This document shows, in pieces, positions 34,315-43,198 of a stretch of 64,000 nt of DNA. A model generated the notes under the pieces. That model worked only from the letters and a program-made list of their open reading frames with translations. It searched no databases and was not told the DNA's origin. The stretch is from Fusobacterium sp. JB019 (GTDB lineage Bacteria > Fusobacteriota > Fusobacteriia > Fusobacteriales > Fusobacteriaceae): assembly GCA_030673965.1 (NCBI GenBank), contig JAUTCN010000010.1, positions 1 to 64,000 of the forward strand, given 5' to 3'. Each line of letters opens with the position of its first letter. Within the stretch, counting starts at the first letter, position 1. Made by a program: the position numbers and the translations under genes.

Positions 34315-36051
34315 TTATTTTTTATTTTTTTTATTTTTACCTTTAATTTTGTCTTTGAGTTTTCTTTTTTGAGTGATTACGATTCCGCCTATTTCTTCTA
34401 AAGTTTGTTTATCGATGTCATTTTCAATATCAATATATTTATCCATAAGAGTTTCAAATCTAGTGGTAGCTTTCTTAAATTCTTGTTTTTTATGAGCTTG
34501 TCGTAAACTTTCAATAAGGACAAAAGCTACAAGTAATAGAATAATTGCAAATGGTAATCCAGTAGTTATAACAGCAGTTTGTAAAGCTTTTAAAGCTTTT
34601 TCTCCTCCTATAAGAAGTAAAACTATAGCTGTTAATCCTTCCATAGCAGCCCAAAACACTCTTTGAGGTACAGGAGAATCTAATTTTCCACCAGAAGTAA
34701 TTTGATCAACAACAAGAGAACCAGAATCACTAGATGTAACGAAAAAAGAAATGACTAAAATAGTACTAAATATAGACAAGAATGTTCTTATAATTCCTTG
34801 GAATAAAGGAATATTTAAATGTCTTATCATTTCAAATAAAGCAACAGAAACGTCATTTTGAACTACATTAAATAATTGTCCATTAGTTATTGCGTTTATA
34901 TTAAAAGCAGTAACACCAAAGATACTTAACCATATAAATGAAAGTAAAGAAGGGACAATCATTACAGCTAAAACAAATTCTCTAATGGTTCTTCCTTTAG
35001 AAATTTTAGCAATAAACATTCCAACAAAAGGTGACCAAGAAATCCACCAAGCAAGGTAGAAAACAGTCCAAGATCCTTGCCAAGTACTATCGGTAACATT
35101 TATATAAAATGTAGTTGTAAGGAAATCATTTAAATAAAGACCAATAGAATTGCTAAAAGTTCTAACTATAAGACCTGTAGGACCTAAAAGGAATATAACC
35201 ACCATTAAAAAGCCAGCAAAAATAATATTTAATTGAGAAAGAAATTTAACTCCTTTATCTACTCCAGAAACAACACTCATAGTTGCAATAGCAGTAATAA
35301 TAGCAATTAAAATAACTTGAACAAAAACTGAAATTTCGATTCCAAATACATAATTAAGTCCACTATTTATTTGTTGGACACCTAATCCTAGAGAAGTTGC
35401 TAATCCGAAAAGACAAGAAACAACAGCTAATATATCAATTAAATCTCCCCAAAATCCGAATATTTTATTTTTTAAAAGAGGATAAAAAACTGATCTTAAA
35501 GATAGAGGTAATTTTTTGTTATATGCAAAAAATGCTAAAGCTAATGAAATTAATGCATATATTCCCCAAGGGTGGACTCCCCAATGAAAAAAAGTAGTAG
35601 CAAGAGCTTGTGTTAAAGAATTAGGATTTGAATAAATAGGAGGAACAATTTGTTGATGATAAAGGGGTTCTCCAACAGACCAAAACATAAGTCCAATTCC
35701 CATTCCTGCAGATATTAACATAGAATACCAAGCAAAATTGCTAAATTCAGGTTTAGCATTAACCCCTCCTATTCTAACTTTTCCTAATTTTGAAAAAGCA
35801 AAAATAAGACAAACTAATATAAAAATATTACTAGTTATAATAAATAACCAGTCTAAATTCTGAACAACATAATGATTTATAAAATTAAAAACTTGGTTAG
35901 CTCTATTTAAATCTAAAAAAGCAAATAGAGAAAATCCTAATATTATAAATCCAGTACCGATTGAAACAACTGGATTTAAATCCATTCCAAAGCCTGTGAA
36001 ATTACGGCTAAACAGTTTATCTTCAGCTGTTTTTTTTAAAAGTTTACTCAT
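34315..36051 (-). CDS. BCCT-family (betaine/carnitine/choline) transporter
   Basis: A 578-residue inner-membrane transporter with twelve helices. Family marks: FWSVGEPLYH near residue 120, HWGVHPWGIYALISLALAFF around residue 155, and the Trp-rich substrate helix VFYLAWWISWSPFVGMFIAK near residue 335. It takes up trimethylammonium compounds such as glycine betaine or carnitine, for osmoprotection or as fermentation substrates. I chose ATG 36051, preceded by GGAGGTG, over a 13-codon longer frame. The C-terminal tail is very Lys-rich. Monocistronic. Confidence 0.93.
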   Translation of the reverse strand: MSKLLKKTAEDKLFSRNFTGFGMDLNPVVSIGTGFIILGFSLFAFLDLNRANQVFNFINHYVVQNLDWLFIITSNIFILVCLIFAFSKLGKVRIGGVNAKPEFSNFAWYSMLISAGMGIGLMFWSVGEPLYHQQIVPPIYSNPNSLTQALATTFFHWGVHPWGIYALISLALAFFAYNKKLPLSLRSVFYPLLKNKIFGFWGDLIDILAVVSCLFGLATSLGLGVQQINSGLNYVFGIEISVFVQVILIAIITAIATMSVVSGVDKGVKFLSQLNIIFAGFLMVVIFLLGPTGLIVRTFSNSIGLYLNDFLTTTFYINVTDSTWQGSWTVFYLAWWISWSPFVGMFIAKISKGRTIREFVLAVMIVPSLLSFIWLSIFGVTAFNINAITNGQLFNVVQNDVSVALFEMIRHLNIPLFQGIIRTFLSIFSTILVISFFVTSSDSGSLVVDQITSGGKLDSPVPQRVFWAAMEGLTAIVLLLIGGEKALKALQTAVITTGLPFAIILLLVAFVLIESLRQAHKKQEFKKATTRFETLMDKYIDIENDIDKQTLEEIGGIVITQKRKLKDKIKGKNKKNKK

Positions 36052-36199
36052 AACACCTCCGTAAGTATTTCGTAGTAAATAATTTTGCAAAAAAATGCAC
36101 CCTTCTAGTATATCACATGTAGCAAATTATTTCAAATCATCTACTTTTAGTGCAAAAATATAGTGCCTAAATTAGCTAAAAAAAATATTGAAAAAAAAG

Positions 36200-36228
36200 T
36201 TGAAAAATGTGCGTAAATAGAATATATT
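36200..36228 (+). promoter_or_regulatory. Promoter for rfbD
   Basis: TTGAAA (36200-36205) and TATATT (36223-36228), 17 bases apart, 37 bases before the start codon. Confidence 0.55.
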
Positions 36229-36264
36229 AAATGTATAAACATTGAATATAAAAAAGGGGAAAAA

Positions 36265-37104
36265 ATGATTTTAATAACAGGAGCAAATGGACAATTAGGT
36301 AATGATTTTAAAAGGTTATTTAGTAGTAATGATATTAAATACATAGGAACTGATGTTAGAGAACTAGACATAACTAAAGAAGATGAAATTAGGGAATTTT
36401 TAAAAGGAAAAAATATAAATTTAATAATTAATTGTGCAGCATACAATAATGTAGACAAAGCAGAAGAGGAACAAGAATTATGTAAAAAATTAAATAGAGA
36501 TTCTCCAGTTATGTTGGCTAAAATAGCAAAAGAAATTGATGCAGAACTAATTACTTATTCAACAGATTTTGTGTTTGATGGGAAAAAAAGTAAACCTTAC
36601 ACAGAAGAAGATGAACCAAATCCTCTGTCTGTTTATGGGAAGACTAAGTTACAAGGAGAAAAAGAAACTCTAAATTGCTATGACAAAGTTTTTGTAGTAA
36701 GGACATCTTGGGTTTTTGGAATGGGAAATAATAACTTTAATAAGCAGCTTATTAGTTGGAGTAAAGAAAAGAATAAATTATTTATAGTAGATGATCAAAT
36801 TTCTTCACCTACTTATTCAAAAGATTTGGCAGAATTTACATGGGAGCTTATAAGAACTAAAAAGTATGGTTTGTATCATTTTTCAAACTCTGGAGAAGCT
36901 TCAAAGTTTGATCAAGCTAAATATTTATTAAATAAAATAGGCTGGAGGGGAGAGTTATTAAGAGCAAAAACTAAGGATTTTAATCTTAAAGCAAAAAGAG
37001 CAAATTATACAAAATTATCTAGTAATAAAATAGAAAAATTATTGGGTATATCAATTCCTAATTGGCAATCAGGGATTGATAGATTTTTAGAAGAATTGAT
37101 ATAA
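36265..37104 (+). CDS. rfbD: dTDP-4-dehydrorhamnose reductase
   Basis: A 279-residue short-chain dehydrogenase/reductase of the RmlD type, which makes dTDP-L-rhamnose for surface polysaccharide. NADPH loop ITGANGQLGNDF at the N-terminus, catalytic Tyr-x-x-x-Lys in SVYGKTKLQGE (near residue 128), and the STDFVFDG motif typical of RmlD. Unlike most genomes, rfbA, rfbB and rfbC are not adjacent, so it is either a separated gene or a related sugar-nucleotide reductase. Ends within a shared terminator. Confidence 0.9.
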   Translation: MILITGANGQLGNDFKRLFSSNDIKYIGTDVRELDITKEDEIREFLKGKNINLIINCAAYNNVDKAEEEQELCKKLNRDSPVMLAKIAKEIDAELITYSTDFVFDGKKSKPYTEEDEPNPLSVYGKTKLQGEKETLNCYDKVFVVRTSWVFGMGNNNFNKQLISWSKEKNKLFIVDDQISSPTYSKDLAEFTWELIRTKKYGLYHFSNSGEASKFDQAKYLLNKIGWRGELLRAKTKDFNLKAKRANYTKLSSNKIEKLLGISIPNWQSGIDRFLEELI

Positions 37105-37131
37105 AAAAAGGATGTTAAACATCCTTTTTTT
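37103..37131. terminator. Bidirectional terminator between rfbD and pssA
   Basis: AAAAAAAGGATGTT and its complement separated by one A (37103-37131), between convergent genes and overlapping both stop codons. Confidence 0.85.
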
Positions 37132-37852
37132 AATCTTCATATGAACTTGTAAATTTCATTTCTTTTCTATAACGATGATATTGTAGTAAATTATAAATGA
37201 TATAATAAAAAGAAATTAAAAACATACTATATTTTAAAGTTAGAAAAATTAAAATAATGAAAACAGGCGTAAATTTTTTAGGTACAAATTTAAATGCTTT
37301 ATCAGGTGTGACAAAAGGGATAGTAGAAACCATTAAAGCAGCTGAAATAACAGTTATTCCCATAAAAATTTCTACACTAAATAAATTATGTCCAAATTTA
37401 TCAGCTTGTTGACAAATTAAAAGATAAGAGATAATAGTTGCGGCTCCATTTGGTATAGGCATACCACTAAAATCATCTTTTTCATCTGAAGCGATTGTAA
37501 CGACGTTAAATTTAACTAATCTCATAACTCCACAAAGAGCATATATAAAGGCAACTGGAATTACAAAAGATACAAATTTAGGAAAATTAGAAAGAATAGA
37601 GTAAACTAGAATACTAGGTGCTATACCAAAAGATATTGCATCAGCAAAAGAATCAAATTCTTTACCAAATTCACTAAAAGCATCTAATTTTCGAGCTGTT
37701 TTTCCATCTAATCCATCACATACCATAGCTAAAAAAATAAACCAAATAGCATAACTAATATTTCCTTTTATAGATGATGTAATACTAAGATAACCAAGAA
37801 GCATATTAGCAGCAGTAATTGCATTAGGTGCTATATATTTCTTTTCAACCAT
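37130..37852 (-). CDS. pssA: CDP-diacylglycerol-serine O-phosphatidyltransferase
   Basis: Makes phosphatidylserine, the precursor of phosphatidylethanolamine, in the inner membrane. The 240-residue protein has about six to seven helices and the complete CDP-alcohol phosphotransferase signature DGLDGKTARKLDAFSEFGKE followed by FDSFAD. Opening PNAITAANMLLGY is characteristic of the subtype. ATG 37852 follows GGAAGTG; a 22-codon longer frame reaches into the promoter and is unlikely. Promoter at 37890-37918. Confidence 0.93.
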   Translation of the reverse strand: MVEKKYIAPNAITAANMLLGYLSITSSIKGNISYAIWFIFLAMVCDGLDGKTARKLDAFSEFGKEFDSFADAISFGIAPSILVYSILSNFPKFVSFVIPVAFIYALCGVMRLVKFNVVTIASDEKDDFSGMPIPNGAATIISYLLICQQADKFGHNLFSVEIFMGITVISAALMVSTIPFVTPDKAFKFVPKKFTPVFIILIFLTLKYSMFLISFYYIIYNLLQYHRYRKEMKFTSSYED

Positions 37853-37889
37853 TTTAATCACTTCCTTGTTTTTAATTAATGTACATAGA

Positions 37890-37918
37890 ATTCTAACATA
37901 AAAAGCAATAAAATTCAA
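37890..37918 (-). promoter_or_regulatory. pssA promoter
   Basis: On the minus strand TTGAAT (37913-37918) and TAGAAT (37890-37895) are 17 bases apart. Confidence 0.65.
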
Positions 37919-37950
37919 TTTTATTTCTTTTTATGCGAGGACATAAAAAA

Positions 37951-37961
37951 TATGGTATAAT
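37951..37961 (+). promoter_or_regulatory. Extended -10 promoter for the 38014 gene
   Basis: TATGGTATAAT: a TG extension (one base off) before TATAAT at 37956-37961, 52 bases before the start codon. The -35 region is weak. Confidence 0.5.
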
Positions 37962-38013
37962 TAATCTAAAGAAGGAATGATAACATAATTTATTTTTTAT
38001 TGGAGGTATTGTT

Positions 38014-38586
38014 ATGAAAAAAATATTTAATATGATTGCAGTTTTTCTTTTGGTTTTTTTAGTTGCAATATTCGGATTAAAAGATACCATTATAAAAAAT
38101 ACAATAGAAAAAGAAATGACTAAAGGACTAGGTGCAAATGTTAAGGTTTATGGCGTTGATTATTCTGTTTTTAAAAATTTTTTAGAATTGAAAAAAATAG
38201 ATATAGAGGATATAGCTACTATAGAAAAAGTAGACACTAAGTTAGATTTTTCTAAGGTCTTTAGTAAACAAATACAAATAAACAAAATAGATGTAAAAGA
38301 GTTAGAATTTTCTGAAAATAAGATGGAAATGCTTTTAAAATTAGGAAAATTATCTTCTGATAAAGTAAAGTCTAAGTTAGCAAAGAAAACTTCAGAAGAA
38401 AATATAAAGTCTGAAGTAAGCAATAAATCTAAAGATTGGTCTATAGAAGTTCAAGAAATAAATATACATTCTAAGCTATTTGGGAAAAATATTGATATTA
38501 AGATGAGAGCTCCTGGAGATTCTAAAATAGATTTCAAAAAGTTTATTAATTTTGTAAAAAATAATGTTATTGACGAAAAAAATTAG
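38014..38586 (+). CDS. Membrane-anchored protein with AsmA/DUF748-like N-terminal pattern
   Basis: A 190-residue protein with one N-terminal membrane helix (MIAVFLLVFLVAIFG) and a periplasmic domain of alternating strands (NVKVYGVDYSVFKNFLELKK, TKLDFSKVFSKQIQINKIDV). The pattern of short repeated strands recalls the N-terminus of AsmA or DUF748 proteins, which help lipid transport or assembly, but no definite motif is present and it is much shorter. Good TTGGAGGT ribosome site. The 3' end carries the promoter of the SRP RNA. Confidence 0.6.
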   Translation: MKKIFNMIAVFLLVFLVAIFGLKDTIIKNTIEKEMTKGLGANVKVYGVDYSVFKNFLELKKIDIEDIATIEKVDTKLDFSKVFSKQIQINKIDVKELEFSENKMEMLLKLGKLSSDKVKSKLAKKTSEENIKSEVSNKSKDWSIEVQEINIHSKLFGKNIDIKMRAPGDSKIDFKKFINFVKNNVIDEKN

Positions 38587-38598
38587 ATATGTTATAAT
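38570..38598 (+). promoter_or_regulatory. SRP RNA promoter
   Basis: TTGACG (38570-38575) and TATAAT (38593-38598), 17 bases apart; the predicted start falls at about 38605, the first base of the terminal stem. Confidence 0.8.
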
Positions 38599-38604
38599 TA
38601 TTAA

Positions 38605-38724
38605 GTCATGAGTAGAAATGGTGGAGGTTTGCGGCGTAGTCGTATTGAACCGTGTCAGATTCGAGAGGAAGCAGCACTAAGGTATAGTTGCGGGTGCAGA
38701 TTCGAAATGTTTTTGCTCATGGCA
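38605..38724 (+). ncRNA. ffs: Small signal recognition particle RNA (4.5S-type)
   Basis: A roughly 120-base RNA that binds Ffh and guides membrane proteins. The conserved domain IV tip is present: GTCAG (38654-38658), a GAGA tetraloop closed by C-G, and GGAAGCAGCA, matching the universal GUCAG...GGAAGCAGC internal loop. The 5' end GTCATGAG pairs with CTCATGGC at 38716-38723 (eight pairs, one wobble). It has its own promoter and a terminator at 38747. Not a tRNA: no acceptor or TPsiC arm. Confidence 0.88.
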
Positions 38725-38746
38725 CTATTATTTTATAGATATATCT

Positions 38747-38774
38747 AAGGAGAGAGAGAACTCTCCTTTTTTTT
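38747..38774 (+). terminator. SRP RNA terminator
   Basis: AAGGAGAG pairs with CTCTCCTT (38761-38768) around AGAGAA and is followed by a T run. Confidence 0.85.
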
Positions 38775-38813
38775 GTAAATATTATAATTTAAAATCACAG
38801 AGGTGATAATTGA

Positions 38814-40043
38814 ATGTATAAAATATTAGATTGTAGACAAATAGAAAAAGCATTAGAAAAATTTGTAAAATTAGATAAAGACATTCCAATAATAGAAAAA
38901 GCATTATACATAGTTTTAACAGATGAAAATCAGGAAATAGGTTATATTGTTGCAAGGGTATTACCTAAAAAATATATTTTAGAGAGAATATTTATAAAAG
39001 AAGATGAACGATATAAATCTTATGGAATGAAACTTTTAATATTCTTTATAGAACATGGAATAAAAAAGAAAAAAGAAACTATTGAATATGAAAAAGAAGA
39101 TATTGATAATTTTTTAAAAAAAGCAAGATTCGAAAAAAGAAACGATAATAGATTAGTTTTGGATATAAGAGAAGAAAGAAAAAGAAAAAAAGAAGGAAGT
39201 TTAGTAGCTATAAAAGCAGTATTTTTAAATATATTTTTAGCAGTGATAAAGATATTTGGAGGGATATATGGTCATTCAAGAGCACTGGTTGCAGATGGTA
39301 TAAATTCTCTCTCAGATGTTTTTACGTCTTTTGGGATTCTTTTAGGTATATATTTTAGTAACATTCCGAGTGACGAAGAGCATCCCTATGGGCATGAAAA
39401 AATAGAAAGTATTATAGGTACTATTATGGGAGTAATAATAATATTAACATCTTTTGAAATAGCAAGAAATGCTGTAGGAAATTTATTAAGAAAGCAAGTT
39501 GATTATGAAATAAACCTTAATATTATTTGGTTTGCAGGTATATCTGTAGTTGTAAAATATATGATGTATTTAAATAAAATGAAAGTAGGGAAGAAGACAA
39601 ATAATATTGCTTTGATAGCAGCAGCAAGAGATAGTAAAAGTGATTCTATCTCATCTTTTAGTGTTATAATAGGTATTCTTTTATCCTATTATATTTCTAA
39701 TATATTTGATGTTATTTTAACAATACTAGTTTCAATATTGATTTTTAAAGAAGGAGTTGTAACTGTATTAGAAACTTCAAATTCTCTTTTAGACAAACAA
39801 GAGGAGAGTTTTATAAAAAAAATAGAAGAATATGTTTATAAAAATACAAATATAAAGAATGTTCATGAAATATATATGAGAAGGTATGGAGATAAAATAT
39901 ATTTAAGTATGCATATAAGATTAGATAAAAATATGACTGTCTACGAGGCACATAGTTTAACAGATAGTTTGAGTGAATCTATTGTGATAGATTTTAAAGA
40001 AGTAAAAGATGTAATGATACATATAGATTGTTTGATAGATTAA
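38814..40043 (+). CDS. GNAT-domain/cation diffusion facilitator fusion, probably Mn2+ exporter
   Basis: A 409-residue protein in two parts. Residues 1-118 follow an N-acetyltransferase (GNAT) pattern: EIGYIVARVLPKKYILERIF strand pair, then ERYKSYGMKLLIFF in place of the acetyl-CoA loop RGxGxGxxLL, and a closing FLKKARFEKRNDN. Residues 125-409 are a cation diffusion facilitator with six helices and a cytoplasmic C-terminal domain. Metal sites: NSLSD in helix 2 (Asn-x3-Asp), DSKSD in helix 5 (Asp-x3-Asp) and HPYGHEKIES between, the pattern of the manganese CDF group. Whether the GNAT part is catalytic is unclear: the first loop Gly is a Ser. Confidence 0.83.
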   Translation: MYKILDCRQIEKALEKFVKLDKDIPIIEKALYIVLTDENQEIGYIVARVLPKKYILERIFIKEDERYKSYGMKLLIFFIEHGIKKKKETIEYEKEDIDNFLKKARFEKRNDNRLVLDIREERKRKKEGSLVAIKAVFLNIFLAVIKIFGGIYGHSRALVADGINSLSDVFTSFGILLGIYFSNIPSDEEHPYGHEKIESIIGTIMGVIIILTSFEIARNAVGNLLRKQVDYEINLNIIWFAGISVVVKYMMYLNKMKVGKKTNNIALIAAARDSKSDSISSFSVIIGILLSYYISNIFDVILTILVSILIFKEGVVTVLETSNSLLDKQEESFIKKIEEYVYKNTNIKNVHEIYMRRYGDKIYLSMHIRLDKNMTVYEAHSLTDSLSESIVIDFKEVKDVMIHIDCLID

Positions 40044-40058
40044 TGTAAGGAGAGTTAA

Positions 40059-42281
40059 ATGGAAAGTATATTATCAAAATTAAATGAACAACAAAAAATA
40101 GCTGGGGAAAAAATAGAGGGTCCTTTGTTAATTTTAGCTGGTGCGGGATCAGGGAAAACGAGAACAATAACTTATAGGATAGCACATATGATAATGGAAT
40201 TAGGAATTTCTCCTTATTCTATTTTAGCTGTAACTTTTACAAATAAAGCAGCAAAAGAAATGAAGGAAAGGGTGGAAAGTTTAGTTGGTGAAAATGGGAA
40301 AAGAGTAATGATTTCAACGTTCCATTCTTTTGGGTTAAAGTTATTAAGAATATATTCAAATGTAATAGGATATGATGCTAACTTTACTATTTATGATGTT
40401 GATGATCAAAAAAAAATAGTTAAGGCAATATTAAAAAAATTAGTAGTAAAAGATAGTGAATTAACAGAAGGAAAAATAGTTTCAAGAATATCAAAATTAA
40501 AAGAAGATGGAGTGGATCCTGAAGATTATGAAAAAAATCATAAATTTGAACCAAATGCAAATATAATTAGTGAAGTTTATAAAAGATATAATACGGAATT
40601 AAAAATAAATAATAGCATGGACTTTTCGGATATATTAGTTAATACTTATAAATTACTTGAAGGTGAGGAAATTTTAAAAAAAGTTCAAGAAAAATATAAA
40701 TATATAATGGTTGATGAGTATCAAGATACAAATAATATTCAATATAATATTGTAAATAAAATAGCAGGAAAATATAAAAATATTTGTGTGGTTGGAGATG
40801 AAAATCAGAGCATTTATGGATTTAGAGGAGCGAATATAAGAAATATTTTAGACTTTGAAAAAGATTACCCAAATGCTACAATTATAAAATTAGAAGAAAA
40901 TTATAGATCAACAAAGACAATATTACAAGCAGCAAATTCAGTTATAAAAAATAATAAGACTTCTAAAAATAAAAAATTATGGACTAGTAAGGCTAGTGGA
41001 GAAAAAATTTTTGTTAAACCTTGTATAACAGCAAGAGAAGAAGTGAATTATGTTATTGAAAAAATAGTAGAAATGAAATCTCAAGGGAAAAGATATAATG
41101 ATTTTACTATTTTATATAGAACGAATGCACAATCTAGATTATTTGAGGAAGGATTTTTGAGATATGGTATTCCTTATAAAATTTTTGGAGGAATGCAATT
41201 TTATCAAAGAATGGAAGTAAAGGATATTTTAGCTTATTTATCTGTGATCAATAACCAAAAAGATGGAATAAATTTAAATAGAATAATTAATATCCCAAAA
41301 AGAAAAATAGGAAGTAAAACATTAGAGAAAATTAATTTATATGGTGAAGAGAATAATTTAACTTTTTACGAAACACTAGGAGAGATTGATAATGTTTTAG
41401 GCATTGGCAAATCTACTTTGATTAAATTGAAAGAGTTTTATTCAATAATGGAAGAATTAATTTCATTTTCCTTTGAATTACCAGTTTCAGAAATTTTTGA
41501 TTTGTTAATTTCTAAAATTTCTTATAAAGAATATTTAAAAACGTTAAATGATAATGTTGAGTCAAGAATAGAAAATATAGATGAATTAAAAAATTCTATT
41601 GTTGAATTGGAAAAAATATTAGAGAATTTAACCTTAAGAGAATACTTAGAAAATGTCTCTCTAATTAGTGCAACAGATGATTTAGAAGAAGAAAAAGAAT
41701 ATATAAAATTAATGACAATACATAATGCTAAAGGACTTGAGTTTCCAGTTGTATTTTTAGTTGGGATGGAAGATGAATTGTTTCCAAATGCCGGAAAAGT
41801 ATTAGTTGATGAAGATGCACTTGAAGAAGAAAGAAGAGTTTGCTATGTTGCAATAACAAGAGCAGAAGAGAAGTTGTTTATGAGTTATTCAGTAAGTAGA
41901 TATGTTTATGGCCGTGAAGAATATAGAACAGCATCTAGATTTATAGAAGAAATTTCTCCAGAGCTTATAAAAAAAGAGAAAAATCCTCAGTTAGAATATA
42001 GAAAAAAACAAGCTGAAAAGGATATTGCTGAAAAAATATTAGAAAGACATTCTAAAAGAAAAATAAATACAAGAAACACTATAGATAATATAGAAGAACT
42101 TAAAGCAAATATAGAAATAATGAAAAATTTACCTTATAGAGTAGGGGAGAAGGTAAGTCATTCTAAGTTTGGATTAGGAAAAATTATAGGAGTAAATGAA
42201 AAGAAGGTAACTGTTCAATTTGTAACAGGAAAGAAAAATATAGCCATGGTATTAGCAGGAAAATTTTTAACAAAAGAATAG
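40059..42281 (+). CDS. pcrA: UvrD/PcrA-type DNA helicase
   Basis: A 740-residue superfamily 1A 3'-5' helicase for nucleotide excision and mismatch repair and replication conflict removal. Motifs in order: LNEQQKIA with Walker A LAGAGSGKTRTI, AVTFTNKAAKEM, MVDEYQDTN, VVGDENQSIYGFRGA, LEENYRSTKTI, MTIHNAKGLEFPVVFL, and VAITRAEEKL. The C-terminus has the Tudor-like tail VGEKVSHSKFGLGKIIGV, typical of PcrA. It lies 15 bases after the fusion gene and 13 bases before lpxC. Confidence 0.95.
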   Translation: MESILSKLNEQQKIAGEKIEGPLLILAGAGSGKTRTITYRIAHMIMELGISPYSILAVTFTNKAAKEMKERVESLVGENGKRVMISTFHSFGLKLLRIYSNVIGYDANFTIYDVDDQKKIVKAILKKLVVKDSELTEGKIVSRISKLKEDGVDPEDYEKNHKFEPNANIISEVYKRYNTELKINNSMDFSDILVNTYKLLEGEEILKKVQEKYKYIMVDEYQDTNNIQYNIVNKIAGKYKNICVVGDENQSIYGFRGANIRNILDFEKDYPNATIIKLEENYRSTKTILQAANSVIKNNKTSKNKKLWTSKASGEKIFVKPCITAREEVNYVIEKIVEMKSQGKRYNDFTILYRTNAQSRLFEEGFLRYGIPYKIFGGMQFYQRMEVKDILAYLSVINNQKDGINLNRIINIPKRKIGSKTLEKINLYGEENNLTFYETLGEIDNVLGIGKSTLIKLKEFYSIMEELISFSFELPVSEIFDLLISKISYKEYLKTLNDNVESRIENIDELKNSIVELEKILENLTLREYLENVSLISATDDLEEEKEYIKLMTIHNAKGLEFPVVFLVGMEDELFPNAGKVLVDEDALEEERRVCYVAITRAEEKLFMSYSVSRYVYGREEYRTASRFIEEISPELIKKEKNPQLEYRKKQAEKDIAEKILERHSKRKINTRNTIDNIEELKANIEIMKNLPYRVGEKVSHSKFGLGKIIGVNEKKVTVQFVTGKKNIAMVLAGKFLTKE

Positions 42282-42294
42282 AATAGGAGAAAAG

Positions 42295-43128
42295 ATGAAT
42301 AGAAAAACTATAAAAACAGATATATTTTATGAAGGAATTGGACTTCATAAAGGAAATAAAATAAAATTACATTTAATACCAGCAAAAGAAGGTGGGATTG
42401 TTTTTAGAAGAGTTGATTTGGAAGAAGGAAAAAATGAAATAAGACTAAGCTTGGAAAACACTTTTGATTTAACAAGAGGAACAAATTTAAAAAATAAATT
42501 TGGAGCTTCAGTTTATACAATAGAACATTTTTTATCAGCTTTGTATATTTTAGGTATAACAGATTTGATTGTAGAATTAGAAGACAACGAATTGCCAATT
42601 TGTGATGGGAGTGCAAGAGTTTTCATAGAAAAAATAGAAGAAGTGGGAATAGAAGATTTACAAACTGAAATAGAAGAATTAGAAATAAGCAATCCGGTTT
42701 ATTTAACTAAAGGAGATAAACATATAATAGCTTTACCTTATGATGGTTACAAGATAACATATACGATAAAATTTGATCATACTTTTTTAAAGAGTCAAAT
42801 GTTAGAATTAGATATAACTTTAGATAATTATAAAAAAAATATAGCTAATGCAAGAACTTTTGGATTTGATTATGAAATTGAATATTTGAAAAAAAATAAT
42901 TTAGCATTAGGAGGAACTTTAGACAATGCTATTGTTATAGAAAAAGATGGAGTAATGAATCCTGGAGGTCTTAGATATGAAGACGAATTTGTAAGACATA
43001 AAATATTAGATTTAATAGGAGATTTAAAGGTTTTAAATAAGCCTATAAGAGGTCATATTATAGCTATAAAAGCTGGGCATGCTCTTGATATTGAGTTTGC
43101 AAATTTAATCAAAAATATAAAAAAATAA
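42295..43128 (+). CDS. lpxC: UDP-3-O-acyl-N-acetylglucosamine deacetylase
   Basis: Committed zinc-dependent step of lipid A synthesis. The 277-residue protein has the expected zinc and catalytic residues: IEHFLSALYILGI (His), the FDHTF segment, and VRHKILDLIGDL with GHAL near the C-terminus. Slightly shorter than the usual 300. The first gene of the lipid A run; its presence shows an outer membrane with lipopolysaccharide or lipooligosaccharide. A 70-base gap with an extended -10 box (TGGTATAAT, 43155-43163) separates it from fabZ. Confidence 0.95.
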   Translation: MNRKTIKTDIFYEGIGLHKGNKIKLHLIPAKEGGIVFRRVDLEEGKNEIRLSLENTFDLTRGTNLKNKFGASVYTIEHFLSALYILGITDLIVELEDNELPICDGSARVFIEKIEEVGIEDLQTEIEELEISNPVYLTKGDKHIIALPYDGYKITYTIKFDHTFLKSQMLELDITLDNYKKNIANARTFGFDYEIEYLKKNNLALGGTLDNAIVIEKDGVMNPGGLRYEDEFVRHKILDLIGDLKVLNKPIRGHIIAIKAGHALDIEFANLIKNIKK

Positions 43129-43154
43129 AAAAATATACAAAAAATATAAAAATT

Positions 43155-43163
43155 TGGTATAAT
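43155..43163 (+). promoter_or_regulatory. Extended -10 promoter for fabZ-lpxA-lpxI-lpxB
   Basis: TGGTATAAT in the lpxC-fabZ gap, 36 bases before fabZ. The -35 region is weak. Confidence 0.45.
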
Positions 43164-43198
43164 ATATTGATACAATATTAAGGAGGAAATATAAAATT

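Noticed and set aside
34186-34401. Plus-strand 71-residue frame upstream of the BCCT gene end
   Set aside because: Covers the pyrG leader hairpin and the BCCT terminator; has no ribosome site and reads as poly-Lys and poly-Phe from the A/T tracts.
38605-38724. Considered as tRNA or tmRNA
   Set aside because: No acceptor stem/CCA or TPsiC arm; GUCAG and GGAAGCAGC identify SRP RNA.
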